A DNA stretch of 64,000 nt from Pseudarthrobacter oxydans (lineage in GTDB: Bacteria; Actinomycetota; Actinomycetes; Actinomycetales; Micrococcaceae). Made by a program: the position numbers and the translations under genes. The notes under the pieces were generated by a model, which was not told the DNA's origin, made no database searches, and worked only from the letters and a program-made list of their open reading frames with translations. Where the stretch lies: positions 496,001-560,000 of the forward strand of contig NZ_CP139438.1 of the NCBI RefSeq assembly GCF_034258515.1, in the 5' to 3' direction. Shown here piece by piece: positions 1 through 8,028 of this stretch (its first letter is position 1; every line of letters begins with the position of its first letter).

Positions 1-81
1 TTTGGGCGTATGCCGGGGAGCCAGCCCAAACCGCCCTCCCGGCCGCGGCAGGTGGGGATGGCACTGGCGGTAGCCTAATGT

Positions 82-93
82 TAAGCAACCTTA
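82..93. promoter_or_regulatory. TAAG-N4-CTTA inverted repeat upstream of first gene
   Basis: The 12-mer TAAGCAACCTTA lies about 50 bases before the ATG at 144, inside a longer imperfect palindrome flanked by TAAT and ATTA. The identical 12-mer occurs upstream of the sigma factor gene at 19000-19011. A role as operator or alternative promoter element is inferred from recurrence only. Confidence 0.5.
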
Positions 94-143
94 GTATTAG
101 CGATTCCGGCATCGGCCCGCCGGCGAGACAAACAGAGGTGACC

Positions 144-956
144 ATGGCTACGCGCAGCAACCCCGCAGTACGAATCGCGCAGGAAACTGCCCACAACGCG
201 GTATTCGATGCCGACGGCAAGCCCAAGCCCGGTGTCCACAACATGCTCCTCAGGGCGGTGGAGATCCAGCGCCCCCTGGTGGTGGCGTACATCCGCCGGC
301 TGCAGAAGAAGCACCCCCGGGCCACGGCCGCCCAGCTGGCTGACATCCTGGAGCGCGACTACCTCCGCGCCGTCACCGGCGGCGGCGCGCTGGTGGGCGC
401 AACCGCCGTGGTGCCCGGTGTCGGAACTGTGGCGTCCCTCGGGCTCTCTGCCGCCGCCACCGTGGGGTTCTTGGAAGCGACGGCCCTCTACTCCACCTCC
501 CTTGCGGAACTGCACGGGATCCGGCTGACCAACCCCGAGAAGGCCAGCACCATGGTCATGGCCATCATGTTGGGTGAGGAGGGGACTGCCCTGCTTGGGA
601 CGCTCAGCGGCCAGGCGGCCGGGAGGGAAATGAACGCCAACAAGGCCTGGGGCAATGTCCTTTCCAAGTCGATGGCAGTGCCGGGCTTCGGCAGCATCCG
701 GAGCAGGATCCAAAAGGCTTTCCTCAAGAACCTCCTCAAGCGCCAGGGGTCCGCGCTCTTCGGCCGGGCCCTGCCGTTTGGCATAGGTGCTGTGGTGGGC
801 GGAGCCGGTAACCTCATCATGGGGCGCGCTGTGGTGGCCAACGCCAAGGAGGCGTTTGGCCCCATGCCGGACACCATCCCCGGAGAGCTCACCGCTGCGG
901 CCGCGGCACAGGACAACAAAAAGCTGGAAGGCAACACTTTTGGATCTCAACGCTGA
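144..956 (+). CDS. EcsC-like glycine-rich hydrophobic protein, function unknown
   Basis: A protein of 270 residues. The ATG at 144 is preferred because GAGGTG lies just upstream and because the longer in-frame start at 78 would run through a TAAG palindrome. Residues about 76-115 form a glycine/alanine/valine-rich hydrophobic stretch (GGGALVGATAVVPGVG) and a second lies near 206-235, with basic amphipathic segments between. This resembles EcsC-type peripheral membrane proteins, but I recognise no catalytic motif. The 3' end overlaps the start of pxpA by 17 bases, so the two are probably co-transcribed. The upstream inverted repeat shared with stress genes suggests stress-linked expression. 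The family assignment is tentative. Confidence 0.7.
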   Translation: MATRSNPAVRIAQETAHNAVFDADGKPKPGVHNMLLRAVEIQRPLVVAYIRRLQKKHPRATAAQLADILERDYLRAVTGGGALVGATAVVPGVGTVASLGLSAAATVGFLEATALYSTSLAELHGIRLTNPEKASTMVMAIMLGEEGTALLGTLSGQAAGREMNANKAWGNVLSKSMAVPGFGSIRSRIQKAFLKNLLKRQGSALFGRALPFGIGAVVGGAGNLIMGRAVVANAKEAFGPMPDTIPGELTAAAAAQDNKKLEGNTFGSQR

Positions 957-1689
957 CCTTGGCGAATCGTTCGGTTCATGGAAGATGGGGGACGACGCCT
1001 CCATGTTCCAGCTGGTCACCAGCGCCAATGTGGCCTGCGGTTTCCACGCCGGAGACCCCGTCACCATGCTGGACAGCTGCAGGGCTGCCTACGAACTGGA
1101 TGTCACGGTCGGCGCGCACGTGGGGTACCGGGATTTGGCAGGCTTCGGCCGCCGCTCGCTGGACATGAGCTTCGACGAGCTGTTCGGCGACGTCCTGTAC
1201 CAGTTGGGGGCGCTCGACGGCGTTGCCCACGCCGTGGGTGCGTCCGTGGACTATGTGAAGCCGCACGGAGCGCTGTACAACCGGCTGGTGCGCGACGCGG
1301 AACAGGCTTCCGCTGTTGTGGCCGCCGTGAACGCCTACGATCCCGGCCTTCCCATCCTTGGGCTGCCGGGATCTGAGCTGCTGAAGCAGGCGAAGGAGGC
1401 CGGCCATCCGGTGTTTGTCGAGACCTTTGCGGACCGCGCCTACCTTGCCGACGGAACGCTGGTGCCGCGCTCACAGGAAGGTGCCGTGCTGCACGACGTC
1501 GACGCGATCGTCGAGCGGGCCGTGCGCCTTGCGACCAAGGGGGAAGTAGTGGCCCTGGATGGCAGCGTTGTGCAGGTCCGGCCGGATTCCCTGTGCATTC
1601 ACGGTGATACTCCGGGAGCCGTTGGGATGGCTGCCGCAGTCCGGGCCGGGCTCGAAGCGGCCGGCGTGGAGCTGGAGTCGTTCGCCTAG
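940..1689 (+). CDS. pxpA: 5-oxoprolinase subunit A (LamB/YcsF family)
   Basis: A protein of 249 residues of the LamB/YcsF family. PxpA works with PxpB and PxpC in ATP-dependent opening of 5-oxoproline to glutamate. Family motifs are clear: DLNADLGESFG at the N-terminus, ANVACGFHAGDP (about 29-40), GAHVGYRDLAGFGRR (57-71) and VKPHGALYN (105-113), with CIHGDTPGA near the C-terminus. The start is taken as TTG at 940, because the conserved N-terminus begins exactly there and GGAAGG lies about 8 bases upstream. It overlaps the previous gene by 17 bases, implying translational coupling. No pxpB or pxpC lies beside it in this window, which is unusual because the three are commonly clustered. Confidence 0.93.
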   Translation: MDLNADLGESFGSWKMGDDASMFQLVTSANVACGFHAGDPVTMLDSCRAAYELDVTVGAHVGYRDLAGFGRRSLDMSFDELFGDVLYQLGALDGVAHAVGASVDYVKPHGALYNRLVRDAEQASAVVAAVNAYDPGLPILGLPGSELLKQAKEAGHPVFVETFADRAYLADGTLVPRSQEGAVLHDVDAIVERAVRLATKGEVVALDGSVVQVRPDSLCIHGDTPGAVGMAAAVRAGLEAAGVELESFA

Positions 1690-1701
1690 CCTGCGTCCTA
1701 A

Positions 1702-1770
1702 AAGCAACGCGGGGTCACTTTTGGCCGGTGCGGGGCCGTTTATCGGGTACTAAGTGACCTCGCGTTGCTT
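1702..1770. repeat. Long inverted repeat between pxpA and the DUF445 gene
   Basis: Two 19-base arms (1702-1720 and 1752-1770) starting AAGCAACGCG are complementary except for one position that would be a G-U pair in RNA. They enclose a 31-base spacer. The element sits between convergent genes and could end transcription in both directions. There is no U-tract, and the long loop makes it look more like a dispersed palindromic repeat than a classical terminator. Confidence 0.65.
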
Positions 1771-1786
1771 CGAAACGGTCTGTGGC

Positions 1787-3145
1787 CTACCCAAAAATCA
1801 GGTGCGCCACAGTAAAAATTGCCAGCCCGGCCAGCGACCCCACCACGGTGCCGTTGATCCGGATGAACTGCAGGTCCTTGCCCACCTGGAGTTCGATCTT
1901 TTGCGAGGTTTCCTCCGCATCCCAGCGGGCCACGGTATCGGTAATCACTCCGGCGATGTCGGAGCGGTACGTCCGCACGAGGTAGCCGGCGGCGTCGCCG
2001 ATCCAGGTGTTCACCTTCCCGGCGAGCTCGGGGTCGCTGACCAGCCGGGAGCCGAAGTCGCGGACCGCAGCCTTGAACTTGATGGTCAGTTCGCTGTCGG
2101 GATCATCCACCGCACCCAGGAGGGCGCTCTTCACGGTGCCCCACGTGCGGGAGGCGAGTTCGCGCACCTCGGGATCGCCCAGGACCTGGGCCTTGATGTC
2201 CTCGGCGCGGGCAATCATTGCCGGATCGTGCTGCAGGTCCTGCGCGAGGTCGTTGAGGTACTTGTCGATGGACTGCCTTACCTGGTGGTTCGGGTCGGCC
2301 TGCACCGCGCGCACGAACTTCAGGATCTCCACGTAGACCTTGTCGCCCACCAGTCCGTCCACGAACTGCGGCACCCATGTGGGGGAGCGGTCGGACACCA
2401 GGTGGGTGACAGTATCGTGGTTGTCATCCACCCAGTCGGCGGCCCGGTCCACCAGCAGGTCCACCAGCTTGTGGTGGTGCCCGTCGTGGAAAATCCGCTC
2501 CGCCATCTTCCCCACGGGAGGTCCCCACGGCGGAGCCAGCAGGTGCTTGCGCACCATTCCCTCGATGACCGCCTGGACGTCGTCGTCGTTCAAAACCTTG
2601 AAAATACCCCGGATCAGGGCGGCGCCCTCCTTGGCTACCCTGTCTGCGCCGGCCGGCGTGGCAAGCCATTCCCCGGCCCGGCGGGCAATGTTGACGCTGG
2701 CCAGCTTCTCCTGGACCACCTGCTCGGAGAGGAAGTTTGTCTCCACGAATTCGCCCAGCGAGGCGCCGATCTGGTCCTTCCGGCGCGGGATGATGGCGGT
2801 GTGCGGGATCTTGATGCCCATGGGGTACTTGAACAGTGCGGTAACGGCGAACCAGTCAGCCAGCGCGCCCACCATGCCGCCCTCGGCTGCGGCCCGCACG
2901 TACTGCAGCCACGGATACTCCTTCTGCAGCGCGAAAGCGAAGACAAAAATCACCGCCATCACCACCAGCAGCCCGAGCGCCACCAGCTTCATCCTCCGCA
3001 GCGCTGCCGCCTTTTCGGCGTCGCCAGGGCTGAGGTGATGGACGACGGCGGCACGCACCTTCGGGCGGCCCTTCGGGTCGGGCGCGGGGGAAGGCGCTGG
3101 CCCGGTGGGTGCTTCCCGGGTAGTTGGCTCAGAGTTCACCTGCAT
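1787..3145 (-). CDS. DUF445 family membrane protein
   Basis: A protein of 452 residues matching the DUF445 (YjiN-like) family, whose biochemical role is unknown. A proline-rich cytosolic N-terminus of about 50 residues precedes a membrane segment (about 53-73), then the signature GGMVGALADWFAVTALF (about 88-105). The long helical domain typical of the family follows, and a second hydrophobic segment lies at the extreme C-terminus. Both ends are thus membrane-anchored. The gene is divergent from the phosphodiesterase gene at 3195, with only 49 bases for two promoters. A long open frame on the other strand here is a GC-bias shadow. Confidence 0.9.
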   Translation of the reverse strand: MQVNSEPTTREAPTGPAPSPAPDPKGRPKVRAAVVHHLSPGDAEKAAALRRMKLVALGLLVVMAVIFVFAFALQKEYPWLQYVRAAAEGGMVGALADWFAVTALFKYPMGIKIPHTAIIPRRKDQIGASLGEFVETNFLSEQVVQEKLASVNIARRAGEWLATPAGADRVAKEGAALIRGIFKVLNDDDVQAVIEGMVRKHLLAPPWGPPVGKMAERIFHDGHHHKLVDLLVDRAADWVDDNHDTVTHLVSDRSPTWVPQFVDGLVGDKVYVEILKFVRAVQADPNHQVRQSIDKYLNDLAQDLQHDPAMIARAEDIKAQVLGDPEVRELASRTWGTVKSALLGAVDDPDSELTIKFKAAVRDFGSRLVSDPELAGKVNTWIGDAAGYLVRTYRSDIAGVITDTVARWDAEETSQKIELQVGKDLQFIRINGTVVGSLAGLAIFTVAHLIFG

Positions 3146-3194
3146 GTGCCAAGCCTAGCCCCGCGGTTCGCGCCGGGTCGGCTACCGTGTCTCC

Positions 3195-4094
3195 ATGACC
3201 AGTGACGAGTCCGGGCCGCAGCGGCCCACGGTCTTTGCCCACCGCGGTTCCAGCGCCGCCTTCGCCGAACACACCCGTGCCGCATATCTGCAGGCGCTGG
3301 CAGACGGCGCCGACGGCGTGGAGTGCGATGTCCACCTCACGCGTGACCAGCACGTTGTACTCCTGCACGACGCCAACCTGGACCGCACCTCCGACGGAAC
3401 CGGGCCCGTCGCCGAACGCACGCTGCGGGAGCTGAGGCACCTGGATTTCTCGTCATGGAAGGGCGTGCGTATTCCCGAAACGTACGGGGCGCTGTCCGAG
3501 CAGTTCCTGACCCTGCCCGAACTGCTCGAGATCCTCCGGGGCGCCGGCCGGCCGGTGAAGCTGGCCATCGAACTCAAGCACCCCAGCCCGTACCAGCTCA
3601 AGCTCGAGGACAGGGTCCTGGAAGTACTGCGGGACGAGGGCTGGGATCCGCTGACCTCTTCGCTGGACAACGTGTCAGTGACGTTCATGAGTTTCAGCCC
3701 GGACTCAGTGCGGCAGTTGCTCCACTCGGTTCCCCCTGAATTCGTCTGCCAGCTGGTGGACGATGTGGACATCCGGGTAATCCGCGCGGGTCTGGGCTTC
3801 GGCGTGATAACCGGCGGTGCAATTGCCAACCTGATGAAGGCCGCCCAGCTGGAAGGTGAGCGGATCCTGGACCTTGGCGAGGTGGGTATGGCCGGGCCCG
3901 GAATCGAGTACGTGCGCCGGCACCCGGCGTCCGTCCAACGCTGGCTCGCCGCCGGCCGGCGCTTCCGGGTATGGACGGTGGACACGGAACAGGATGTGGC
4001 GCTGTGCACAGGACTGGGCATCCAGGAGATCACCACCAATGTGCCCGCCCGTGTCCTCAGCCAACTGGAGCTTGCCTCGCCCCAGGGCAGGTAA
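3195..4094 (+). CDS. Glycerophosphodiester phosphodiesterase family protein
   Basis: A protein of 299 residues of the GDPD family, metal-dependent TIM-barrel enzymes that hydrolyse glycerophosphodiesters to an alcohol and sn-glycerol 3-phosphate. The catalytic signature is intact: FAHRG with H16, E43 and D45 in VECDVHLTRD, and H58-D59 in VVLLHD. No signal peptide is visible, so it is probably cytosolic and handles lipid-derived diesters. The length is usual for the family. It stands alone between a divergent DUF445 gene and a downstream DoxX-like gene 57 bases away. The exact substrate cannot be read from sequence. Confidence 0.9.
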   Translation: MTSDESGPQRPTVFAHRGSSAAFAEHTRAAYLQALADGADGVECDVHLTRDQHVVLLHDANLDRTSDGTGPVAERTLRELRHLDFSSWKGVRIPETYGALSEQFLTLPELLEILRGAGRPVKLAIELKHPSPYQLKLEDRVLEVLRDEGWDPLTSSLDNVSVTFMSFSPDSVRQLLHSVPPEFVCQLVDDVDIRVIRAGLGFGVITGGAIANLMKAAQLEGERILDLGEVGMAGPGIEYVRRHPASVQRWLAAGRRFRVWTVDTEQDVALCTGLGIQEITTNVPARVLSQLELASPQGR

Positions 4095-4151
4095 GTTCCC
4101 GGCCGCGAGATGGTTTCGGCGCTTCCGGCGGTGCTGTGATTGAGTTGAACC

Positions 4152-4601
4152 ATGCCTCTTCCCCGCTCCGGCCGGGCCGCCCAACACCTTTCTGCTGCAG
4201 CCATGAGCGCACTGCTCCTGGCCAGCGCCATGAAGCACTTCCGCGACCCCGGCTTCTACCGCCAGGTGGTGCCCGATTACCTGTGCCGTGACGACGGCGC
4301 TGCGCCCTCGCGGCCCTTCGCCCTCCTTTCGAGGGAGGAATGGATCGCGGTGAGCGGCCTGCTGGAGCTGGCAGCCGCCGTCGGAATCCTGGTCCCTGGA
4401 ACACGAAAGGCAACCGCCACAGCCACCACCATGATGTTCGCTGCGTTCCTCGCGGGGCATGTCGACGCCCTCCGCCGGGCTTACGGGCCGCGGGGAACCC
4501 GGGCGCAGCGGAAGGTGCACAGTGTGCGGCTTCCGCTCCAGGCGCCGCTCATTGCGTGGGCTTGGAGCCTGCGGAAGCCCGCCGTGGGGGCGGGCCTGTG
4601 A
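4152..4601 (+). CDS. DoxX-like small membrane protein
   Basis: A protein of 149 residues with three to four hydrophobic segments and the layout of DoxX-like/DUF-type small integral membrane proteins: a first helix around SALLLASAMKHF, a second around GLLELAAAVGILVPGTRKA and a third around ATTMMFAAFLAGHV. The role is unknown; DoxX relatives are linked to redox and thiosulfate metabolism in some bacteria. ATG 4152 is used; an ATG at 4203 (MSALLLA) is a reasonable alternative. The stop overlaps the GTG start of azlC by four bases, so it probably leads the azlCD operon. Confidence 0.75.
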   Translation: MPLPRSGRAAQHLSAAAMSALLLASAMKHFRDPGFYRQVVPDYLCRDDGAAPSRPFALLSREEWIAVSGLLELAAAVGILVPGTRKATATATTMMFAAFLAGHVDALRRAYGPRGTRAQRKVHSVRLPLQAPLIAWAWSLRKPAVGAGL

Positions 4602-5398
4602 CGCTGCTGGCATCCCCGGCAGTGCGGATGGGCATCTCCATCAGTATCGCCACCGGTCTGTACGGCGTTTCCTTCGGCGCGCTCTCGGTCACGTCAGGGC
4701 TCAACTTCTGGCAAACCATGGCCTTGAGCCTGCTCCTGTTCAGCGGCGGCTCGCAGTTCGCTTTCATCGGTGTGGTGGCGGGCGGCGGCTCCGGCATCGC
4801 GGCCATGAGCGCTGCCACGCTCCTGGGAATGCGCAACGGGATCTACGGCATGCAGTTGAACGCCCTCCTGCACCCCACGGGCTGGCGCAAGTACGTGGCT
4901 GCCCAGTTGACCATCGATGAATCCACGGCCACAAGCTCCGGCCAGGCGGACCCCGCTGAACAGCGCCGCGGGTTCTGGGCCGCGGGCATCGGAATCTACG
5001 TGCTGTGGAACCTGTTCACCGCCGTCGGTGCGCTCGCCGGCAGCGGCCTGGGCGATCCAAAACAGTGGGGACTGGACGGCGCAGCGGTGGCTGCATTCCT
5101 TGGCCTGCTGTGGCCGCGGCTCAAGGGACGCGAGCCCGTTGCCATCGCCGTTGTGTGCGCCGTGGCCACCGTGGTAGCCGTTCCCTTTGTCCCTGCCGGC
5201 GTCCCAATCCTCGTGGCGGCGGTGGTGGCTGCCGTGATCGGCTGGTTCAGCCACGGCCGCAGTGATGAAGGCCTGGAGCCGGATGTCGACCCCTACCGGG
5301 AACGCCACCGGCATGGCGGCAGGGGCAGCAGCCCCCTCGCGGGCCCGCATGAAGGCCGGGCCAGCGCGCAGGAGACAGGACAGGGGACAGCCGAATGA
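4598..5398 (+). CDS. azlC: AzlC family branched-chain amino acid exporter, large subunit
   Basis: A protein of 266 residues, an AzlC/YgaZ-type integral membrane protein. With AzlD it forms a two-subunit exporter for branched-chain amino acids and analogues. Family hallmarks are GLYGVSFGALSVTSGLNFWQ near the N-terminus and the conserved LLFSGGSQFAFIGV segment, followed by several further hydrophobic helices. The start is GTG 4598, sharing GTGA with the stop of the upstream gene and preceded by a G-rich ribosome site. The C-terminal 40 residues are hydrophilic and charged. The next gene overlaps by ATGA, giving a classic azlCD pair. Confidence 0.9.
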   Translation: MTLLASPAVRMGISISIATGLYGVSFGALSVTSGLNFWQTMALSLLLFSGGSQFAFIGVVAGGGSGIAAMSAATLLGMRNGIYGMQLNALLHPTGWRKYVAAQLTIDESTATSSGQADPAEQRRGFWAAGIGIYVLWNLFTAVGALAGSGLGDPKQWGLDGAAVAAFLGLLWPRLKGREPVAIAVVCAVATVVAVPFVPAGVPILVAAVVAAVIGWFSHGRSDEGLEPDVDPYRERHRHGGRGSSPLAGPHEGRASAQETGQGTAE

Positions 5399-5706
5399 GT
5401 CTCTGGATCTGGCTCCTGATTGCCTGCGCCCTGGCCTACGCCTGGAAGCTGGTGGGCTACTTTGTCCCGGCCCGGCTGCTCGAAGATCCGAGGATGTCCC
5501 GTGTGGCCGGCACCATGACCATCGGATTGCTGGCATCCCTGACCGTGGTGAACACTTTCGCAACCGGCCAGTCGCTGGTTGCTGACGCAAGGCTGGGAGC
5601 ACTCGCGGCTGCCGCCGTAGCCCTGGCGCTCCGGGCGCCGTTCCTGGTGGTGGTGCTGGCCGGAGCGGGCACGGCTGCGCTCTTGAGGATCCTCGGCTGG
5701 AATTGA
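5395..5706 (+). CDS. azlD: AzlD domain-containing protein, exporter small subunit
   Basis: A protein of 103 residues with three to four membrane helices, the normal size for AzlD, the small partner of AzlC. It starts with ATG inside the ATGA overlap with azlC. The segment around AWKLVGYFVPARLL is typical of the family, and helices follow at about 37-55 and 65-95. The pair is expected to sit in the cytoplasmic membrane and export branched-chain amino acids. No dedicated Lrp- or AraC-type regulator lies next to it. Confidence 0.88.
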   Translation: MSLWIWLLIACALAYAWKLVGYFVPARLLEDPRMSRVAGTMTIGLLASLTVVNTFATGQSLVADARLGALAAAAVALALRAPFLVVVLAGAGTAALLRILGWN

Positions 5707-5820
5707 GCGGGCGCCCCTTCCGGAAGCCCATGTTGCGATGTGGTGAAGATCACTCACGTTGTGCTTTCCCGGTTGTACTATAAAAGCGGCTATGCAGTTG
5801 GCCATGGGATCTTCAGATGA

Positions 5821-6084
5821 ATGGCGGCCATGGAAAATCAGCTGCACGCGGCCGGGGAAAGAGCCGGGCGTCCTCACCAGACAAACGTTCGACGACGGGC
5901 TGGACTGCCTGCCAAACGCTTCTTTACGCGCTTTTCCGGCCTGGCGGATGTTCCGGCCGAGGACCTGGAGTCCCTCTCCCGGAGCCTGTGGAAGTCATTT
6001 GAGCTTGATCCCGCATCCCAAATTCCGGCACTGCAGGCCCTGGTGCGCCAGGAGCTTCGGGGCAGGGGGGATCCCGGCGAATAG
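5821..6084 (+). CDS. Small hypothetical protein
   Basis: An 87-residue frame with a basic N-terminal third and an acidic amphipathic C-terminal half (ADVPAEDLESLSRSLWKSF). GC-rich third codon positions in the second half support real coding, but the start is uncertain: ATG 5821 has a weak ribosome site and ATG 5830 is also possible. An AT-rich stretch (TACTATAAAAG at about 5776-5786) about 40 bases upstream could contain a promoter. I do not recognise a family. Confidence 0.5.
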   Translation: MAAMENQLHAAGERAGRPHQTNVRRRAGLPAKRFFTRFSGLADVPAEDLESLSRSLWKSFELDPASQIPALQALVRQELRGRGDPGE

Positions 6085-6167
6085 CAGGCCGTGATCCCTG
6101 GGGCCTGTCTATGGTGGACTGGAACCAGGCCGCATTCCACTGCGGCGGCCATGAAGGAGGAACCGAC

Positions 6168-6494
6168 ATGAATGACGACATGAACGATCAGTCACGTCCG
6201 GAGCAGCCGGAGCATGGCCAAGGTGCTGACGGCGGCGCAGCCCGGGACACTGATTCCCGGGAGGCCGATGCCCGGGAGGCCGCGAAGAAGACGGCCGCAA
6301 AACCAGGACCCGACGTGCACGCACCGGAGCGGCACGGGAAGCCGCGGCAGGGCTACCTTGATCCAAGCGGTTCCGAAGGTTCCAGGGAGATGCGCGATAC
6401 TGCACGGCGCCGCAGGGACGCGGAGGAAAAGCTGCAGCAGCACCTGATGGAAGCCAAGGACCATGTTCCCAACGAACACCACGGGCACCACTAA
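6168..6494 (+). CDS. Hydrophilic, highly charged hypothetical protein
   Basis: A protein of 108 residues. ATG 6168 is chosen over an in-frame ATG 57 bases upstream because GAAGGAGGAA sits at the right distance. The sequence is almost entirely polar: an Asp/Gln/Glu-rich N-terminus, a duplicated DSREADAREAA stretch, a basic middle and a His-rich end. It is probably intrinsically disordered, like many small actinobacterial stress-related proteins. It converges on the next gene with only nine bases between stops; weak complementary CCACGGG/CCCGTGG arms (6479-6485, 6513-6519) span the stops. Confidence 0.7.
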   Translation: MNDDMNDQSRPEQPEHGQGADGGAARDTDSREADAREAAKKTAAKPGPDVHAPERHGKPRQGYLDPSGSEGSREMRDTARRRRDAEEKLQQHLMEAKDHVPNEHHGHH

Positions 6495-6503
6495 GGCATA
6501 GGG

Positions 6504-6728
6504 TCAGGCCACCCCGTGGGCTTCGCCGTCAGGCGAGCCGGCCCTGCGGCTGCATTCTTCGACAGCCATCTCATACCAGGTCTCCACACCAAATTCGGGC
6601 TCGGGCGTGTCCAGGTTCTGGTAGAGGGCATCCAGCAGGTGTGCCAGTTCTTCCGCGGTCATCGTGGGGAGGATTTCCTCCGGCCCGCGGGGATCATTGA
6701 GGTAAAGGTTCAGCTTTGAGCTGTTCAT
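6504..6728 (-). CDS. Small acidic hypothetical protein
   Basis: A protein of 74 residues starting at ATG 6728 (MNSSKLNLYLND). Longer upstream frames are rejected because codon use degenerates there. It contains an acidic helical stretch (TAEELAHLLDALYQNLD) and a WYEMAVEECSRR segment. No catalytic motif or transmembrane helix is present. It seems to be a small soluble protein with no assigned function. Confidence 0.68.
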   Translation of the reverse strand: MNSSKLNLYLNDPRGPEEILPTMTAEELAHLLDALYQNLDTPEPEFGVETWYEMAVEECSRRAGSPDGEAHGVA

Positions 6729-6876
6729 CTTAGTGCGGCCGTTGCCCGGGCGAGGTACTTGGATTGCTGCATGCGTCACTCCAAAATCAAGACACAGAGG
6801 GCTGGCTGCGTAACCCTTTCTGAAGTCTAGTGGCACCCTCAGGACGCCCACAATGGGGTTGCCGTTCAGTGGATTG

Positions 6877-7512
6877 CTAGCCCGGCTGGGTCTCCGCCAG
6901 GGGAGACGGCGGGACTGGCACATGCGCCGGAAGCGGCCGGGACGGCCGGGACGTGCGGATGGCATCCTCGATCAGGGCCAGCGGCCGGCGCCAGGCGTCG
7001 GACCCTGGCTCCATGGTGTCCACTACGCCAATGAGCATTGCGAGCAGCCGGAACATGTCGGTCATGGAGATGTCCGCACGCAGGCTTCCCTGGCCCTGCC
7101 CGCGCACCAGCAACACGCTGATTGATTCCATGAGTGAGCCCGTAATGCCGGTCAGGAGCTCACGACGGCCCGCGACGGCGCCCAGCAGGTTGGCATCAGC
7201 GCTGGCAGCAGCCATCAGGGCCTCGAGGACCCGCAGCAGTCCGGCGGTCGCGTCGATATTGGCCAGGGCGTCGTCGATCACGGGGTCCACTGTCAGGCGC
7301 AGCTGCCGGTTGAGCGCGGCGAGGACCAGCTCTTCCTTGTCAGCGAAGTTCCGGAAGAGGGTGGCCGGGCCCACTCCCGCCGTTGCCGCGATGGTCTGCA
7401 GCGGTACTTCGGGGCCATACTCGCGGAAGCACTGGCGCGCCGCTGTGATGATCTTGTCCACGTTCCGCGCTGCGTCGGCGCGGAGCGGCTTGCGGACGAC
7501 TGCGAGGCTCAT
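6877..7512 (-). CDS. TetR/AcrR family transcriptional regulator
   Basis: A protein of 211 residues with an N-terminal TetR helix-turn-helix (about residues 17-63: VDKIITAARQCFREYG, then IAATAGVGPATLFRNFADKEE) and an all-helical ligand-binding C-terminal domain. Such proteins repress nearby or own promoters until a small ligand binds. The gene is divergent from the thiamine-binding protein gene (start 7634), so the 120 bases between them are the likely operator region; I could not pick a convincing palindrome there. The ligand is unknown. Confidence 0.92.
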   Translation of the reverse strand: MSLAVVRKPLRADAARNVDKIITAARQCFREYGPEVPLQTIAATAGVGPATLFRNFADKEELVLAALNRQLRLTVDPVIDDALANIDATAGLLRVLEALMAAASADANLLGAVAGRRELLTGITGSLMESISVLLVRGQGQGSLRADISMTDMFRLLAMLIGVVDTMEPGSDAWRRPLALIEDAIRTSRPSRPLPAHVPVPPSPLAETQPG

Positions 7513-7633
7513 GCGAAAAGGTTAGCAATGGAGCTTTCGGCGTTCACTGTTACTGGAGGGTAGTGGGTTATGTGACGCGCCAGGCCACCCGTTTCCCCCT
7601 GCAGCCCTGCAGGATGCATGGCACACTGGCACC

Positions 7634-7957
7634 ATGTTGCTTGCGTTTTCTGTTGCCCCCTCCGGCGCGCCCAGCGAAGGTTCCCGTCCCTCCGATGCTT
7701 CAGTGCACGACGCCGTTGCGGCCGCCGTCAGGATCGTCCGGGAATCGGGGCTTCCCAACAAGACGGATTCGATGTTCACCACCATCGAAGGCGAATGGGA
7801 CGAAGTTTTTGACGTAGTGAAGCGGGCCACCGAGGCAGTGGGACGGTACGGAAGCAGGGTGTCCCTGGTCATCAAGGCCGATATCCGGCCCGGCTACACC
7901 GGCGAGCTGACGGCAAAAGTGGACCGACTGGAAGAAGCGCTCGCTGACGGTTCCTGA
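7634..7957 (+). CDS. Thiamine-binding protein (MTH1187/YkoF-like)
   Basis: A protein of 107 residues of the MTH1187/YkoF-type thiamine-binding fold, ferredoxin-like proteins of about 100 residues. Supporting features are the opening LLAFSVAPSG, the HDAVAAAVRIVRESGLPNKTDSMFTTIEGEWDEVFDVV core and the closing SLVIKADIRPGYTGELTAKV strand-helix. It is cytosolic; the precise role (sequestration or delivery of thiamine or its pyrimidine) is unproven. It lies divergent from the TetR gene and 71 bases before the O-methyltransferase gene. Confidence 0.85.
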   Translation: MLLAFSVAPSGAPSEGSRPSDASVHDAVAAAVRIVRESGLPNKTDSMFTTIEGEWDEVFDVVKRATEAVGRYGSRVSLVIKADIRPGYTGELTAKVDRLEEALADGS

Positions 7958-8028
7958 CCCGCGGCGGCCGCATCCGCCGTCGGCCTTTTGCTCTGGACCC
8001 CGGCGCGGGCCCGTGCCAGACTGTGGCA

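Noticed and set aside
1754..3205. A 480-codon frame opposite the DUF445 gene
   Set aside because: No recognisable motif and histidine-rich composition typical of antisense shadows; the DUF445 protein is clear on the minus strand.
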